Source of the DNA: Asterias amurensis
Taxonomy: Eukaryota; Echinodermata; Asteroidea; Forcipulatida; Asteriidae
NCBI RefSeq assembly: GCF_032118995.1
Contig: NC_092661.1
Span: 17,769,506-17,833,505, forward strand
DNA length: 64,000 nucleotides
Direction of reading: 5' to 3'
Every line of letters begins with the position of its first letter. Position 1 is the stretch's first letter. The notes beneath the pieces are model-generated. The model searched no databases. It had not been told where the DNA came from and saw only the letters and a list, made by a program, of their open reading frames with translations. Made by a program: the position numbers and the translations under genes. Positions 48,301 to 60,300 of the stretch are shown here, in pieces.

Positions 48301-51300
48301 TTCTGTCACTTCATCATGACGTCAATGCAAAAGAAAGGAAGGGCGACTTCGGCTAGAGCTACGGCTAGATCGCGCGCGTCTGCCTATTCTCCAACACTTG
48401 CAGACGCGCTAATCTAGCCGTAGCTGTAGCCGAAGTCGCCCGTCGGACAAGGCCAACAACAGCGCCCCCTCCGCATAAATAGGCATACACCCTGTTGCGC
48501 ATCTTTACCACACGAACGTCACTGCACAGTGCACAGTAGCACTTGGGGATCTACCCCGTCCCCACCCCAAATGGCACAACCAATATGTCACCTGGCTGAT
48601 GACGTCAGATGAATTGCGCCACTTACTCTTGAATTCCAAACTAATCAGCTCTGTCGTGCGGTTGCTCTTTCAATTTTTGGTAAGGTGTTGTGTATAGGGC
48701 AGGTATGTTATAACAGTTTCCTGTCACTAACCCTATTGATGGTATTTCACAGGCACACGCTAGTGTTATTTACTGGCAACCGCAGAACAAAAACTATGCC
48801 TGGTGGCAGAACAGGAACAATCGTGTGATGCAAAACTGGGGAGGTGCCCCGACAGGAACCCACGGCTGTGGATGCAGTACAGAAGCAGAAGGTGCATCAT
48901 TTTGATTGATTTATTGTTTTATGCAGGAGGCTATTAAAAATAGCCTCACTGTGATGAGGTTTGTGTGTGGTACAATCTCGAGATACGCCACCCGGTCGTG
49001 TTGCCATTTTTTTGTTATTACAGAAACCCTATTTTGATTCGATGGCCTAACAAAACATTTTTTGTAACTAAATGAAATCCAATCAAATCAGATGTTTTTG
49101 GGCTGGCCTACGATTATTTATACCTCATTAAACTAACGGACCAATACAGGCAATATGCATGCTTCAAGTAGTCATTTAACATCAGATTTAACACCTTTTA
49201 GTTGATCAGGTAGAGGAGCAAACCGGAACCTCTTAGAACTCATATACAAAAAATTAACTTCATAGGTGAGATTAAGTTACCATGCCATTGTTTCTAACGA
49301 AGGGATAAAGATGCTTTTAAAAACCTCAATGTTAACGGCAAAGATTTATAAATAAACTATTAAAATGCAAAGTAAAAGTAAAAATTGCGTTGCAATCAAG
49401 GGACCGATAGCAAGATAGACTGACGCCGCTGTACCTGCAGAGCGCCCTCTTTGGTAGAGTAGTAATGTCAGTTTATTATCAGAACATGTCATCGATTCAA
49501 AAGACGATCGATGGTACACAGCCGGTCACCAACTTTCCACACCTTCTAGGCAAGGAAAGCAGATGCTCATATTGCACGTTAACAGAGAATTAATTTTCAC
49601 TTGCGTGGCACCGGCAACTATACGCAATTGGCAACAGGCACCATGTAATTTTCCATTGTCTTACGGTTTTTCTACGCCTGCCGTACAAATTTCAAACAGT
49701 GTTGATACCTCGAACCATCGTACCTGGGTCTGCTGCCGTCCCGTGGTCTGATGTCTTATGGAATGTCTGCAAGTCTCACTATCTATAATATTATCAATCT
49801 ATCTATCAATAAATTAATCAATCAATTAGTCAGTCGATAAATACTTTTCAACTATGCCAATCAATCACCACTAAGTGAGCCTATTTTAGGCGCCAGTAAG
49901 CCTAAAGCCATCCTATCCCGTGTCGTGTGACAGCCGAATTGACAAAACCGTCACACATAAATACAAAAAAATATATATACATATTACAACTAAAATACGT
50001 AGAAAATAAACTGGAGTAGGCCTATACATTTGATCTGCCAGTCTCTTCTTGGAAAATGTTCATATTCGCCGAAGTTTTGACGTATATGTTATAAGATCGT
50101 TTCATTGCACTTTTGGTGCCGCCGAGTTCAACATCTGCATGCACGGCGGCCGTTGTGTCCGGTGTCGCATGCAATCCTCTATATGCAATACTATCCGGAG
50201 GACAGTATTGCATATGCAATAATGTCCGCCGGACGGTTTTGCATATGCAATCGTGTCCGCCCGGACGCTACTACATAATGCAATTGTGTCCGCCCGGACA
50301 CATTTGCATATGCAGTTGTGTCCGCCCTCGTGCAAAACCGTCCTTGCAGTAAACTAAACGCCCTTGGTCGACGGAACACGTTTGTCTTTTTTTTTTACAA
50401 GCTAACTAAGTGCATGTCATGAATGACATGGGAAATGTTCGGCCGTTGGGTATTCGCTGCAATCATAAAATACGTGAATGATCTTGCTGCATATATGTAC
50501 ATGTCTACCGGACGGTTTTTGCATAGCCCCGGACACGATTGCATATGCAAAAGTGTCCGGAGCGGACAGTATTGCATGGCGGACACATTTGCATCTGACA
50601 CCGGCCCTAGGAGATTCTCTCCCCCATTATGGCGAACCGTATGTACAGACTACTTATATGACAGCGCCCTCTTTTGAATCATCCTTCTCCAGTATTTCTC
50701 CGGCGGGATAGCTTTCCCTGGGGTCACCGATTGTCAGTTTCCTCATGGAGATAGAATTAGAGGTTTATTTAAGTTGTATAAAAAGTAGCCAATTATACTG
50801 GAAGACCCTGTGAAAATTTGAAGGTAGTTACTGTGTTTTACTAGTCTAAGGAGACGCATGCCATAGGCCTACTTGTTGTACAGTGTAATCTTTCGTTCGC
50901 CTTGTTAGTTGAGGGCGCTATGGCCAATTATCGGTTATTTTGATTTATTTATTATTATTTAGTCAGGTAGTTAACAATTTCCTATACAAATGAGATTAAT
51001 ATCACAACATTATTTCTTGTTGCATGCACCGAGGAGTGTAGAGTGGGCTGCCACTGTCTTCAATGCTCGAAGTGTGACGTCATATGTTTGGGCTACTACT
51101 TGGAGTTATTACCAAAAACTATTGGTGGCGCTATTTATATTAAATCTTTACAGTGTAGTTAATTTTAATTTCTATCATACGGTGAATAATGCTTAAAATG
51201 AATCTATTAGGGGGAAAAAGTTAGTGTGCAATAAAAGTTGTAACTTTTCTCAATGATAAAAAACTTTTAAAAAAGAAAATTGTTAACTAGGTAGGAGTTC

Positions 51301-54300
51301 ATGTACATCTGTTCAGTCTGGTTCCAATACAATGAACGTAAAGTTCTCTATGCTAACCTGTTTTCGTCTGGGTACCAAACATATATAAACATTGAACGAC
51401 CACGGTCCACGGTCTCCAAAAATTGACTCTGCAAACTTTGGTTTTAGGTTAGGATTAACCTATATAATGTAAACCCGATGTGACTGTTGTTTGCGCTATT
51501 TGAGACTGATATGTAAGAGGTAAGTTCTGGAAATTTTGGTAGAACTTGAAATTGAACAACAGAGCAAACAGATCGCAGAACGAACCCCATTCTTGTGTAA
51601 TGTGTTTGTACTGCGTAGCGTAGGAATGCTCAAACCATGATCAAACCAGCGATTCATGTTTTTACACATCGAAGCAGTCATACTTGTTTTGAAGGTGATG
51701 CTGACATGGATAGATATGTTGATATGGTAGCTGATAAAGTTGAGGATTCTGAATGGCGGTGGAGATTTAATTTAAAACTTATATATTGTCAAAATGTATC
51801 TTTTTTTTTAAATGTATTAGTAGGGCCTAAAAAGTAATGGTTGTGATCATAATCAGTTTACTGGTCAATTAAAGTTACTTTCACACACTCAAAAACAAAA
51901 TAAAATATAAACAAAAATTAACGATCACTTCTGAAAAGGAAGAAATGTGAATATTTTAAACAAGTAGGTTACACAGTTTTTAGTAGCCCACTGAGCAAGT
52001 TGGAGGGTGGTGTTTACTAGCCCATCCATACTTAGCTGTTTTAACTTGACAATGATTAATGTACGCCAGGGTACAACGAAATTAACACTGGACCATAGAC
52101 CTGAGGCCAGTGATTTTAGGCTCGGACCAGTAAACTTACCACTGTACAGGTCTGGCAGTCTTGTGATTTTGGAGTAACACCTCACTGCATTTTTAATTCA
52201 AACTGATGAATGCAGACATCTTTCAACTCCATTGAGTTATGAAATAATATCCATAAGAATTTTTTTTTAAATCTTCTCTTTAGTTCTTATTCCCAAAACA
52301 GCTCAAATGTGAAGCTGTGTAGATGGTGTTCTTCTCATGTTGCTTTCGTTCTTGTAAAACATTATTCTCTGGTCCAGTAAACATTTTGAGCTACAAGCCC
52401 TACAGTGTTGTGTTTTTCCCCCATTTTGGAGCCCTGGGACTAGCAGTCTTGTGTTTTTTCCCCCAAATTTGAGCCCTGGGACTAGTGTTGACATATAATA
52501 TGAGGTTGGTGGAGTCGAAACCATACCAATCTTAGTTCTAGGAGAGGTCTCTTCGCAAAGAGTTAAACAATCTTATTGGTTGATGTCTTACTGATTAATG
52601 CAGGTTGTATTGAGAAGAAGCGGTGTAACGCTGATTGCAACACCCATCAGCTGACTGTAGACAGCGGATACCTGAATGACAAAGATAACCTGCCGGTTAC
52701 TGAGCTGCACTTTGGTGACACTGGAACACTTACAGATGACGAATATGGATTCTACAAACTGGGACCAATCAGATGTAAGTATACGATCCAATTTCATACA
52801 GCTGCCCACTGCTTAACAGTGTCGTCTGCTAAGCAGAAGAGAGCAGGATACCAGCCACAGATTGTACATGAGAAATGCCTTTTTGGCTGGTGACCCTACT
52901 CTAGTAAGCATAATTTTGTTGTGCCTAAAGCTTCATTTGTGTGCTCAAGCAGCTCTAAGAAATCAAGCCCGGGACCTCGACTTCAATAAGCATGGAAGTT
53001 AGCTAGGCAAAAGACGGTGCTTACTGCTTACCAGAAGTAAGCTACTGTCAGCCAAAAGGCCATTATGACCCATTTTTGATTGGTTTGTTGCAAACGTGTT
53101 TGCTGTGTAACCGTTAATTACAGTCGCAGTTTTTTTCCACTTTGGCTGTGTGGCCAGCAATTTTGTTTTCCTCTGTACTTTGGAAAGCACTGAGTATACA
53201 GTGCTAAGCACACAAAAAATATTCTTCACCCCTGAGAAAGTCATTACAAATTATTACACCCCCCCCCCCCCAAAAAAAAGAAAAATATTACAAATTACGG
53301 TCATTTCGTTAAACTGAAGCTGTATTGATTTGTTTAGACTTGGAATTTGGAATGAAATCAACAGATTAGTTTTTAAGAGTGCTACAATTAATCTCACTGT
53401 AATCTCTCTATTCATTGTACAGGTAGTGGAGGCCCAACTCACAAAGAACAGGGTAGGTGACAATTAAAAATCTTAAAATAGTTAAAAGAATAATAATATT
53501 TTGGGGTTGTTCACAGAACAATTTACTATTTAATAGAAATATTAATTTTTACCCTTTGTCTAGTAGGTATGACACTGCTCTAGAATAGCAAGGGTCTTCC
53601 CACCTGAGTAATATGCCTGTGATTTTTAATCACAGAACTCTGGAAAGTACCGAGTATACAGTGGTAACACACATCGGTGTAAAAAAAAAAATGAGGCGGG
53701 TTTGAAGCAATGAACTACAGATTAGGCCAAAAAAGAAATACCAGTTGATTGCCCCGTCCGCATTCCATTTGGGGGCGCATACTTTTTTTCTACTTTTTTA
53801 ACGTATCTGCCCTTTACCAACTGATCTGTGTAGCCCTGTGTTAGCTTGAATATCTGGCGTCACACTTTATAGACTGCATATTTCTAACTAAAATTTGTTT
53901 TCAAATGTTATTTTTATTCACAGAAATCCCCGTTTTCAACACTGATACAATCTACCAGTACCGCTATGACCTTCCCAGAATCAAGCCCGGAGAGTGCAGG
54001 TATTAAACTTTGTTTATAATAATAATATTAATGTTAATAAAAACAATAATGATAATGACAACCATTTTTTATATCGCGCTTTTCACACCTAAGCTTGGGC
54101 GATATCACGATATTATCGAATATCACGGTATTAATTTGGACACAATTTTCGATATCGGATGGATTTGGTTTTAATCAAAATATCGATATATCGCGATATA
54201 TCGATATATCGATTAGATATCGCGATGTATTTGCTAGCTGAGACATCTTGCACCCCATAGGTTTGGAGTAAAACCAGAAGAATGGGTCATTAGAACACCT

Positions 54301-57300
54301 CTCTTATGCTAGGATTGTCTCTTCTACAACTTTCACTGGGAGTTTTCAGACTGATGATGTCAAATTTCATTAATCGCGATTATATCGAATATCGCGATAT
54401 ATTGTCGGCGATATATCGTGAATAAAATAAATCGATATCGCCCAAGCTTATTCACACCTAAATGGCGTCTCACAGCGCTGCAAACATTTTTGACTTAGGT
54501 CACTGGGTCATACAATTCATTCCTTAAACTGTCTCAGCTCCCCTAGAGAGCATATAGCCTGTGCAAATGCGCTTCACGGCTAAACCAATCACAAGAACCA
54601 TCTCTGCCCTCACAGGTACCCATTTACCCCTGGGTGGAGAGAAGCATGTTGTTTAAGTGTCTTGCTTAGGGACCAAGTGTCACGACTCCCGAACCCACAC
54701 TCTGCTGAACAGAATCACAAGAGCTTGAGTTTGGTGTTCTTATCCGCTCGGCCACGACACCCTTCATAATTAGATCTGACCAAACAGTGATTAAAATTCT
54801 TCACATGAAATATTTCTTTTCCCTTCAAAATTTTAGTCTTTGGGAAAAACTTTGCTATGGTGAAAGTCCTTTAACAGTTTTCAAAAATTTCATTTAAAAT
54901 GTGTTTGTTTGTGGCTCCAAATAAATGTCAAATAAAAAAATAAGCGACATAGGTGGAAAAATAGTGTCTTAACATTAATTTATGGCTTTTGAAACTTGCA
55001 GAATTGTCTTTGAAGTTAAGGCTTGCAACGATGCCTTCATTGGATTCTCGGAGCAAGAAGGAGAACAAGCTGAACTTATTGAACTGAGTAAGCAAAATGA
55101 AAACAATTAAACATAATAATAAGAATAAGAATAATATTAAAAATTTATACTTCACCCCTTATTTACAAAATGATCAGAGGCGCAGAACACTTGTTAAAAA
55201 GCACAGAGTGGAAGAAAAAGACAAAGAAAAAAGACTGGTCACCAGGCCAGTGCCCAAACAAAAGTATGGGGATACGCCAACAGAGAACTAATTAGTTACT
55301 TATTACATATAGGCCTTTCTCTAATGTTTTGATCTTTTCAGGAGACAGACGCCTCTAACCCTATCTATGCTAAAATTCTAAACTAACTGGCAAGATGACC
55401 ATAGAAGAAGACATTAAAAGCTAAAAAGCGGTTTTAAAAAGATAGGTTTTTATATTACATTTAAAAGAGATGAGTTTCTGTTCGCTACGTATGTATTTGA
55501 AGCGGTAGCGCATTCCAAAGCTTAGGGGCTGCCACAGAAAAAGCCCTATCACCAAAACATAACATATTTTGGCTGGTGACTCAATTCTGGCTGAAAGGAA
55601 CATTACAGAATTGGTTTGTTAACAAAACAGTTGCTGGCAGTGTAAGCACTTTATGCAATCCACCATTACATAAACTGGCAAACCTGTAGAAGTTTGAGAT
55701 CGATTGGCTATCTGGGTCACGAGAAAATAGTGAAAAACCGATTACAAATTTTGCACATTTTGCTCACTCAGTGATAAACTCCAAACAGGAAATTTGTTTT
55801 ATTTATTTCTCATCAAGTATGACATTTCAGACAGAAATATTTCAAGGGATGTTTTCTTCTATCATCATTAGATGTGTAAGCAATATTTTAAGGGAAGCTT
55901 TCTACTATCATTATCCCTTCAAACCGTGTAAGTTAAATGTAAATCTGTACACATTGTGTTTTGTGTCCTACGAAGAGTACCCAGACCCTTTAAAAGCAAC
56001 CTATATGATAACCCAAGAATCTCCTCCAATCATTTCAGTGCAGTCATGGAAGTGGACCAACTTTAACCCAAAGATCAACTCACTCCATACATTCCTGCTA
56101 GAAACCTCCTTTCTGTTAACAAGGACACCCTTGTTATCCCTAATGTTGCCGCCAAAGCGTATGATCAACGTAGTTGTCAGTTTGCTGCACCTCATTTATG
56201 GAACAATCTCCCTCTAATCAAAACATTTCTGTTCAATTCATCTTATACATAATTATTCTTTTGTTCCTCTGAGCCCTTTGAGACTTTCTTTTAGAGGTCT
56301 TAGGTGCTATTGACCCCTTGCACACACATCACATGCGGCGACTGTGCCATGCTCCCCATTTTGGTTGGCAATAGGTTTACATGTAAGCCTCACGTCGCCT
56401 AAAATGCACGATTCACTGAATAACGCACGGTGACATTGCCCACCAAAATGGCGCATCCTAGATTATTCTGATGATGATGTCAGGTGAATTGGGTCAATAG
56501 AAATGCAGTTGTTATTATTGTTGTGTTTCAGATATCGGTGGGTGGGGAAACTCAAAGACTGTCATCAGAAACTGTAAGCAGTGCCAAACAGAGAGTGCTG
56601 TCGAAGAAGCAATTCTAAGCTGTGATGAGCCCAAAAAGTAATTCTTTTGAAGTTTGAAGTTGGATAATGTTTGTTTTATGCTGAATATTTTGTGCATAGA
56701 ATCTTCCTTTTGTCTTATTACCCCAGACCAGTTATAACATGGGGGGGGGGGTAGTATAACATCTTGTAAACTATTTGGTGCAATAATATTATTAACTTTG
56801 GTTTTTACCCATACACCTATGTGTGTTAGCACTGTAAACTTTCCCGAGTCCTGTGAAAAAAACGTCACAGGCATATTACTCGGGTGGGATTTGAACCCAC
56901 GATCCTTGCAATTCTAGAGCAGTTTCATACCAACTAGACCGCAGAGATTGCCCGTTAGCTAGAGGCAGTTCAAATCCTATGTTTTGGCAGCGGGTATCTG
57001 ACTACTGCCCATCAATAACTGGGCATGTCCTGACACGGGAGAGGTCCCTAAGCATGAGGAACATTTTTCTGATGTTAGGCGATGGGACTGAAAACAAAAG
57101 GACTCTTACAGGATTGGGACTTGAGTCGAGTCTAGGGATGAGGGGAAACAAGGGGCTGGTCATAGAGGCAAATCCTAATAGACAGTTATCATGGGGCGGC
57201 CATCTTGGTTTTCTCTCATTCATATCAATGTAACTAAATCGAGGCTGGAAGAAAAAAAAGTCTAGTTCCTTTTTTTCAATGAATATTATCATTCTTTAGT

Positions 57301-60300
57301 GTTATAAGAATGGATGGATAAACAAAACAACAGAAGATAAAACTAATTAATTAATTAAGCACTGATAAACAAGGAACCTCAAACAATGCTTCAATTGATC
57401 AGGGCCCATGTTGATAGACCTGCTTTCTACTATAGCAGAAATGAGCAGGTCACAATTTGAACAGCGTCATTTTGCTGTGCATTTTGCTGTGCTACTTTTT
57501 GTGCTACGCAGCTCTATGAAATTGGGCCCTGGCTTTTATAACAAGATGGCATTTGACTTGGTTTAAAGGCAGTGGACACTATTGTTAATTACTCAAAAAA
57601 GTTATCAGCATAAAAACTTTCTCGAAGACGAGTAACGGCTCCCTCTGAAGTGCCATAGTTTTCGAGAAAGAAGTAATTTTCAACGCATTTGATTTCGAGA
57701 CCTCAGATTTAGAACTTGAGGTCTCGAAATCAACCATCTAAACACACACAACTTCGTGTGACAAGGGTGTTTTTTTCTTTCATTATTATCTCGCAAGTTC
57801 GATGACTGATTGAGCTCAAGTTTTCACAGGTTTGTTATTTTATGCATATGTTGAGATACACCAACTATGAAGGTTAGTCTTTGACAATTACCAATAGTGT
57901 CCACTGTCTTTAAGTAATTGCAGGCTAGAAACCTTAAAACCATTATTATGACTTTTCTTTAATAAATTGTTCACTTTAGATTCTTTGTGTCATGGTGTAC
58001 TGGAACGTTTACCTTTGGACGTGAGGGGCACGGTTCGCTGTTGAGCTGGAACCCACCGAGGTCAATTCATCCAACTCACGTTGCATTCTCTACAGGTTAT
58101 GGCGCCACTGGAACTTTTTCTTTCGACAGTTTCTATTCTAAAGGTGAGAAACCAGAAATATCACAGTTAGGCGTGTCTGCTTGAATAATAGGGAGCTTTT
58201 GCGTTTTGGACGACAGATGGTTCATCAAACCGTAATGACGACCTTTAGCGTCATCTGCGCATGCGTGGGCTTTGAGATCGATCGTCCCTCAATTTCGTTG
58301 ACAGTACTTGGGATGAATCTCCGTTGTGCTGAAAACGACAACGTTTGGCGGAAAATTACTCATCGTCGCACAACCATCTGTCCTCGAAAAAGAAAACTCC
58401 CTCTTTGACGCTTTGTAAACTATACTTTCCGCATGTAGCACTATGCCAAAAGCAGACTGAATCAAGTCTAATGTTTACTTCCCATCATGCATCACCTTAT
58501 AACATAACCGCTCACACTAAGGCCGTGTCCGAATTGGCGACTTCGGCTACAGCTACGGCTAGGGCGCGCGCGTCTGCTATCCTTCAACACTGACAGACCT
58601 GCTGATCTAGCCGTAGCTGTAGCCAAAGTCGCCAATTCGGACACGGCCTTAGTCACTGTTCTGGTATCATCTTGAAAGCTTGACTAGCCTTTAACACAAG
58701 AAGTTGTTATGTTCATTACACCACGGATATTACCAAGATATGGAATATTAGATTTAAAACGAGCCTTGTTTCTTCATACCAAACTCAGAGTCTACCACAG
58801 TAGACAATGGATCGTACTAGCGGTCGCAACTGTATGAAGAAATTAAGTAAATGCTTTTACGAGAAAAGATTTAGCTTTTTACATTTTAACCGTTGTTAGA
58901 TTATATGTGTGCCCTTCGAAAAGGGAAGGGGTTAGCCCTCGGTGTTCCTGGTTTGATTGGCATTACATTGCACCACAGCAACTTGTGAACCAATACAAAG
59001 TGCTATTTAAAAAGGAGTAGGTCTCATAGTTTAAAGGTACATGTAGTCCCACATACCTTGCAGGAAAATACTGTATGTTAAAGCAACTTGAGCATACGGA
59101 TATGCGCTATGTAAGAATCCACTATTATTGTTATTAATTGTTCGTTTGTTTGAAACAGAAATCCATACCTGCCAGAACCAAAAGGCTGATATCAACTGTG
59201 GAAGCAGGTTCGTAGATATCCTGTCGGCTGTGTATGGGCGTAACTCCAAGGAACACTGCCCTCACAGGTACATGAAGTCCACAAACTGCGCAGCCAGCAA
59301 ATCTCTTGAGGTCGTCGGCTTGCAGTGTCAAGGAAAACACCAGTGTCGTCTGACTGTCAACAATGGAGTCTTTGGAAACCCATGCTGTGGAACGTTCAAG
59401 TACTTGCATGTGAGTCCTTCAAACTAACAGCAGACTTTTTATACATGTATAACACTAGGAGTTTTAAAATTTTTTAAGGGGAGACGTTCAAAAAAATTTC
59501 ATAGAGCTGCTTAAGCAAAAAATTTTGCTTAAGCAAAAAATTCATTGCTTAGTAAAATCAGATTACCGGCCAAGACTCCACTCAATTGGTATGCTAAGTA
59601 AACAACAGCTAAATACCAGTCACAAGCAAAGTATGTTGCATGAAATTTTGGCCAGTAACATGTGTAAAATAAGCGAGCTATTTTCGTGCTAATGCAATTT
59701 TTTTGCTTAAGCAGCTCTATGAAATTGGCCCCTGGCCTGCTTAGCCGCGACACAAATTATGGACTGTGTTAGTTCACAAAGTTATAGGAAAGCAACACAA
59801 TTTCAAAGAATATAAAAGTGATTGTTATTGAATGTTTTTTGTGTTGTTTTTTTTCCCATGTAGGCCAAGTATCGTTGTATCGATTTACCAAAAAAGAAGC
59901 GATTTACCAACGATGTCTGTGAAAATAATGACTGCAATCCTCTTGGTGGCCAGTGTCTGCCTCTCCGTGGATCAGATTACCAGTGCTCATGCAAGGCTAA
60001 TTTCTTCGGGGACAAATGCGAGAGAGGTAGGTGCAAAACTTCACTGTTTCTTTTTCTGCAGTTTTGTGTTGTGTCTGGGCCAAGAGATCTAGTTCACCTG
60101 ACCCAAGCGCTGGTGTTGTCAGCAGCAGAGGGTGGTTTCGATACCCGGTCATGAAACTTGTGCCTTCGAGCATATAATTGCTTCATAAAAGTTTGGAAGG
60201 TAGTGCATTCTGTTTTACCAGCCAGGCTCCTAGTGGATGATACCCATGCCTACATCCTTACAGACGAAGAGGGTAGTCCTGTTTCAGCCCCGGGAGTAGG

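Noticed and set aside
50022..50711. Several overlapping open frames on both strands
   Set aside because: They fall in the GCATATGCA/GTCCGCC repeat module, whose low stop density makes chance frames.
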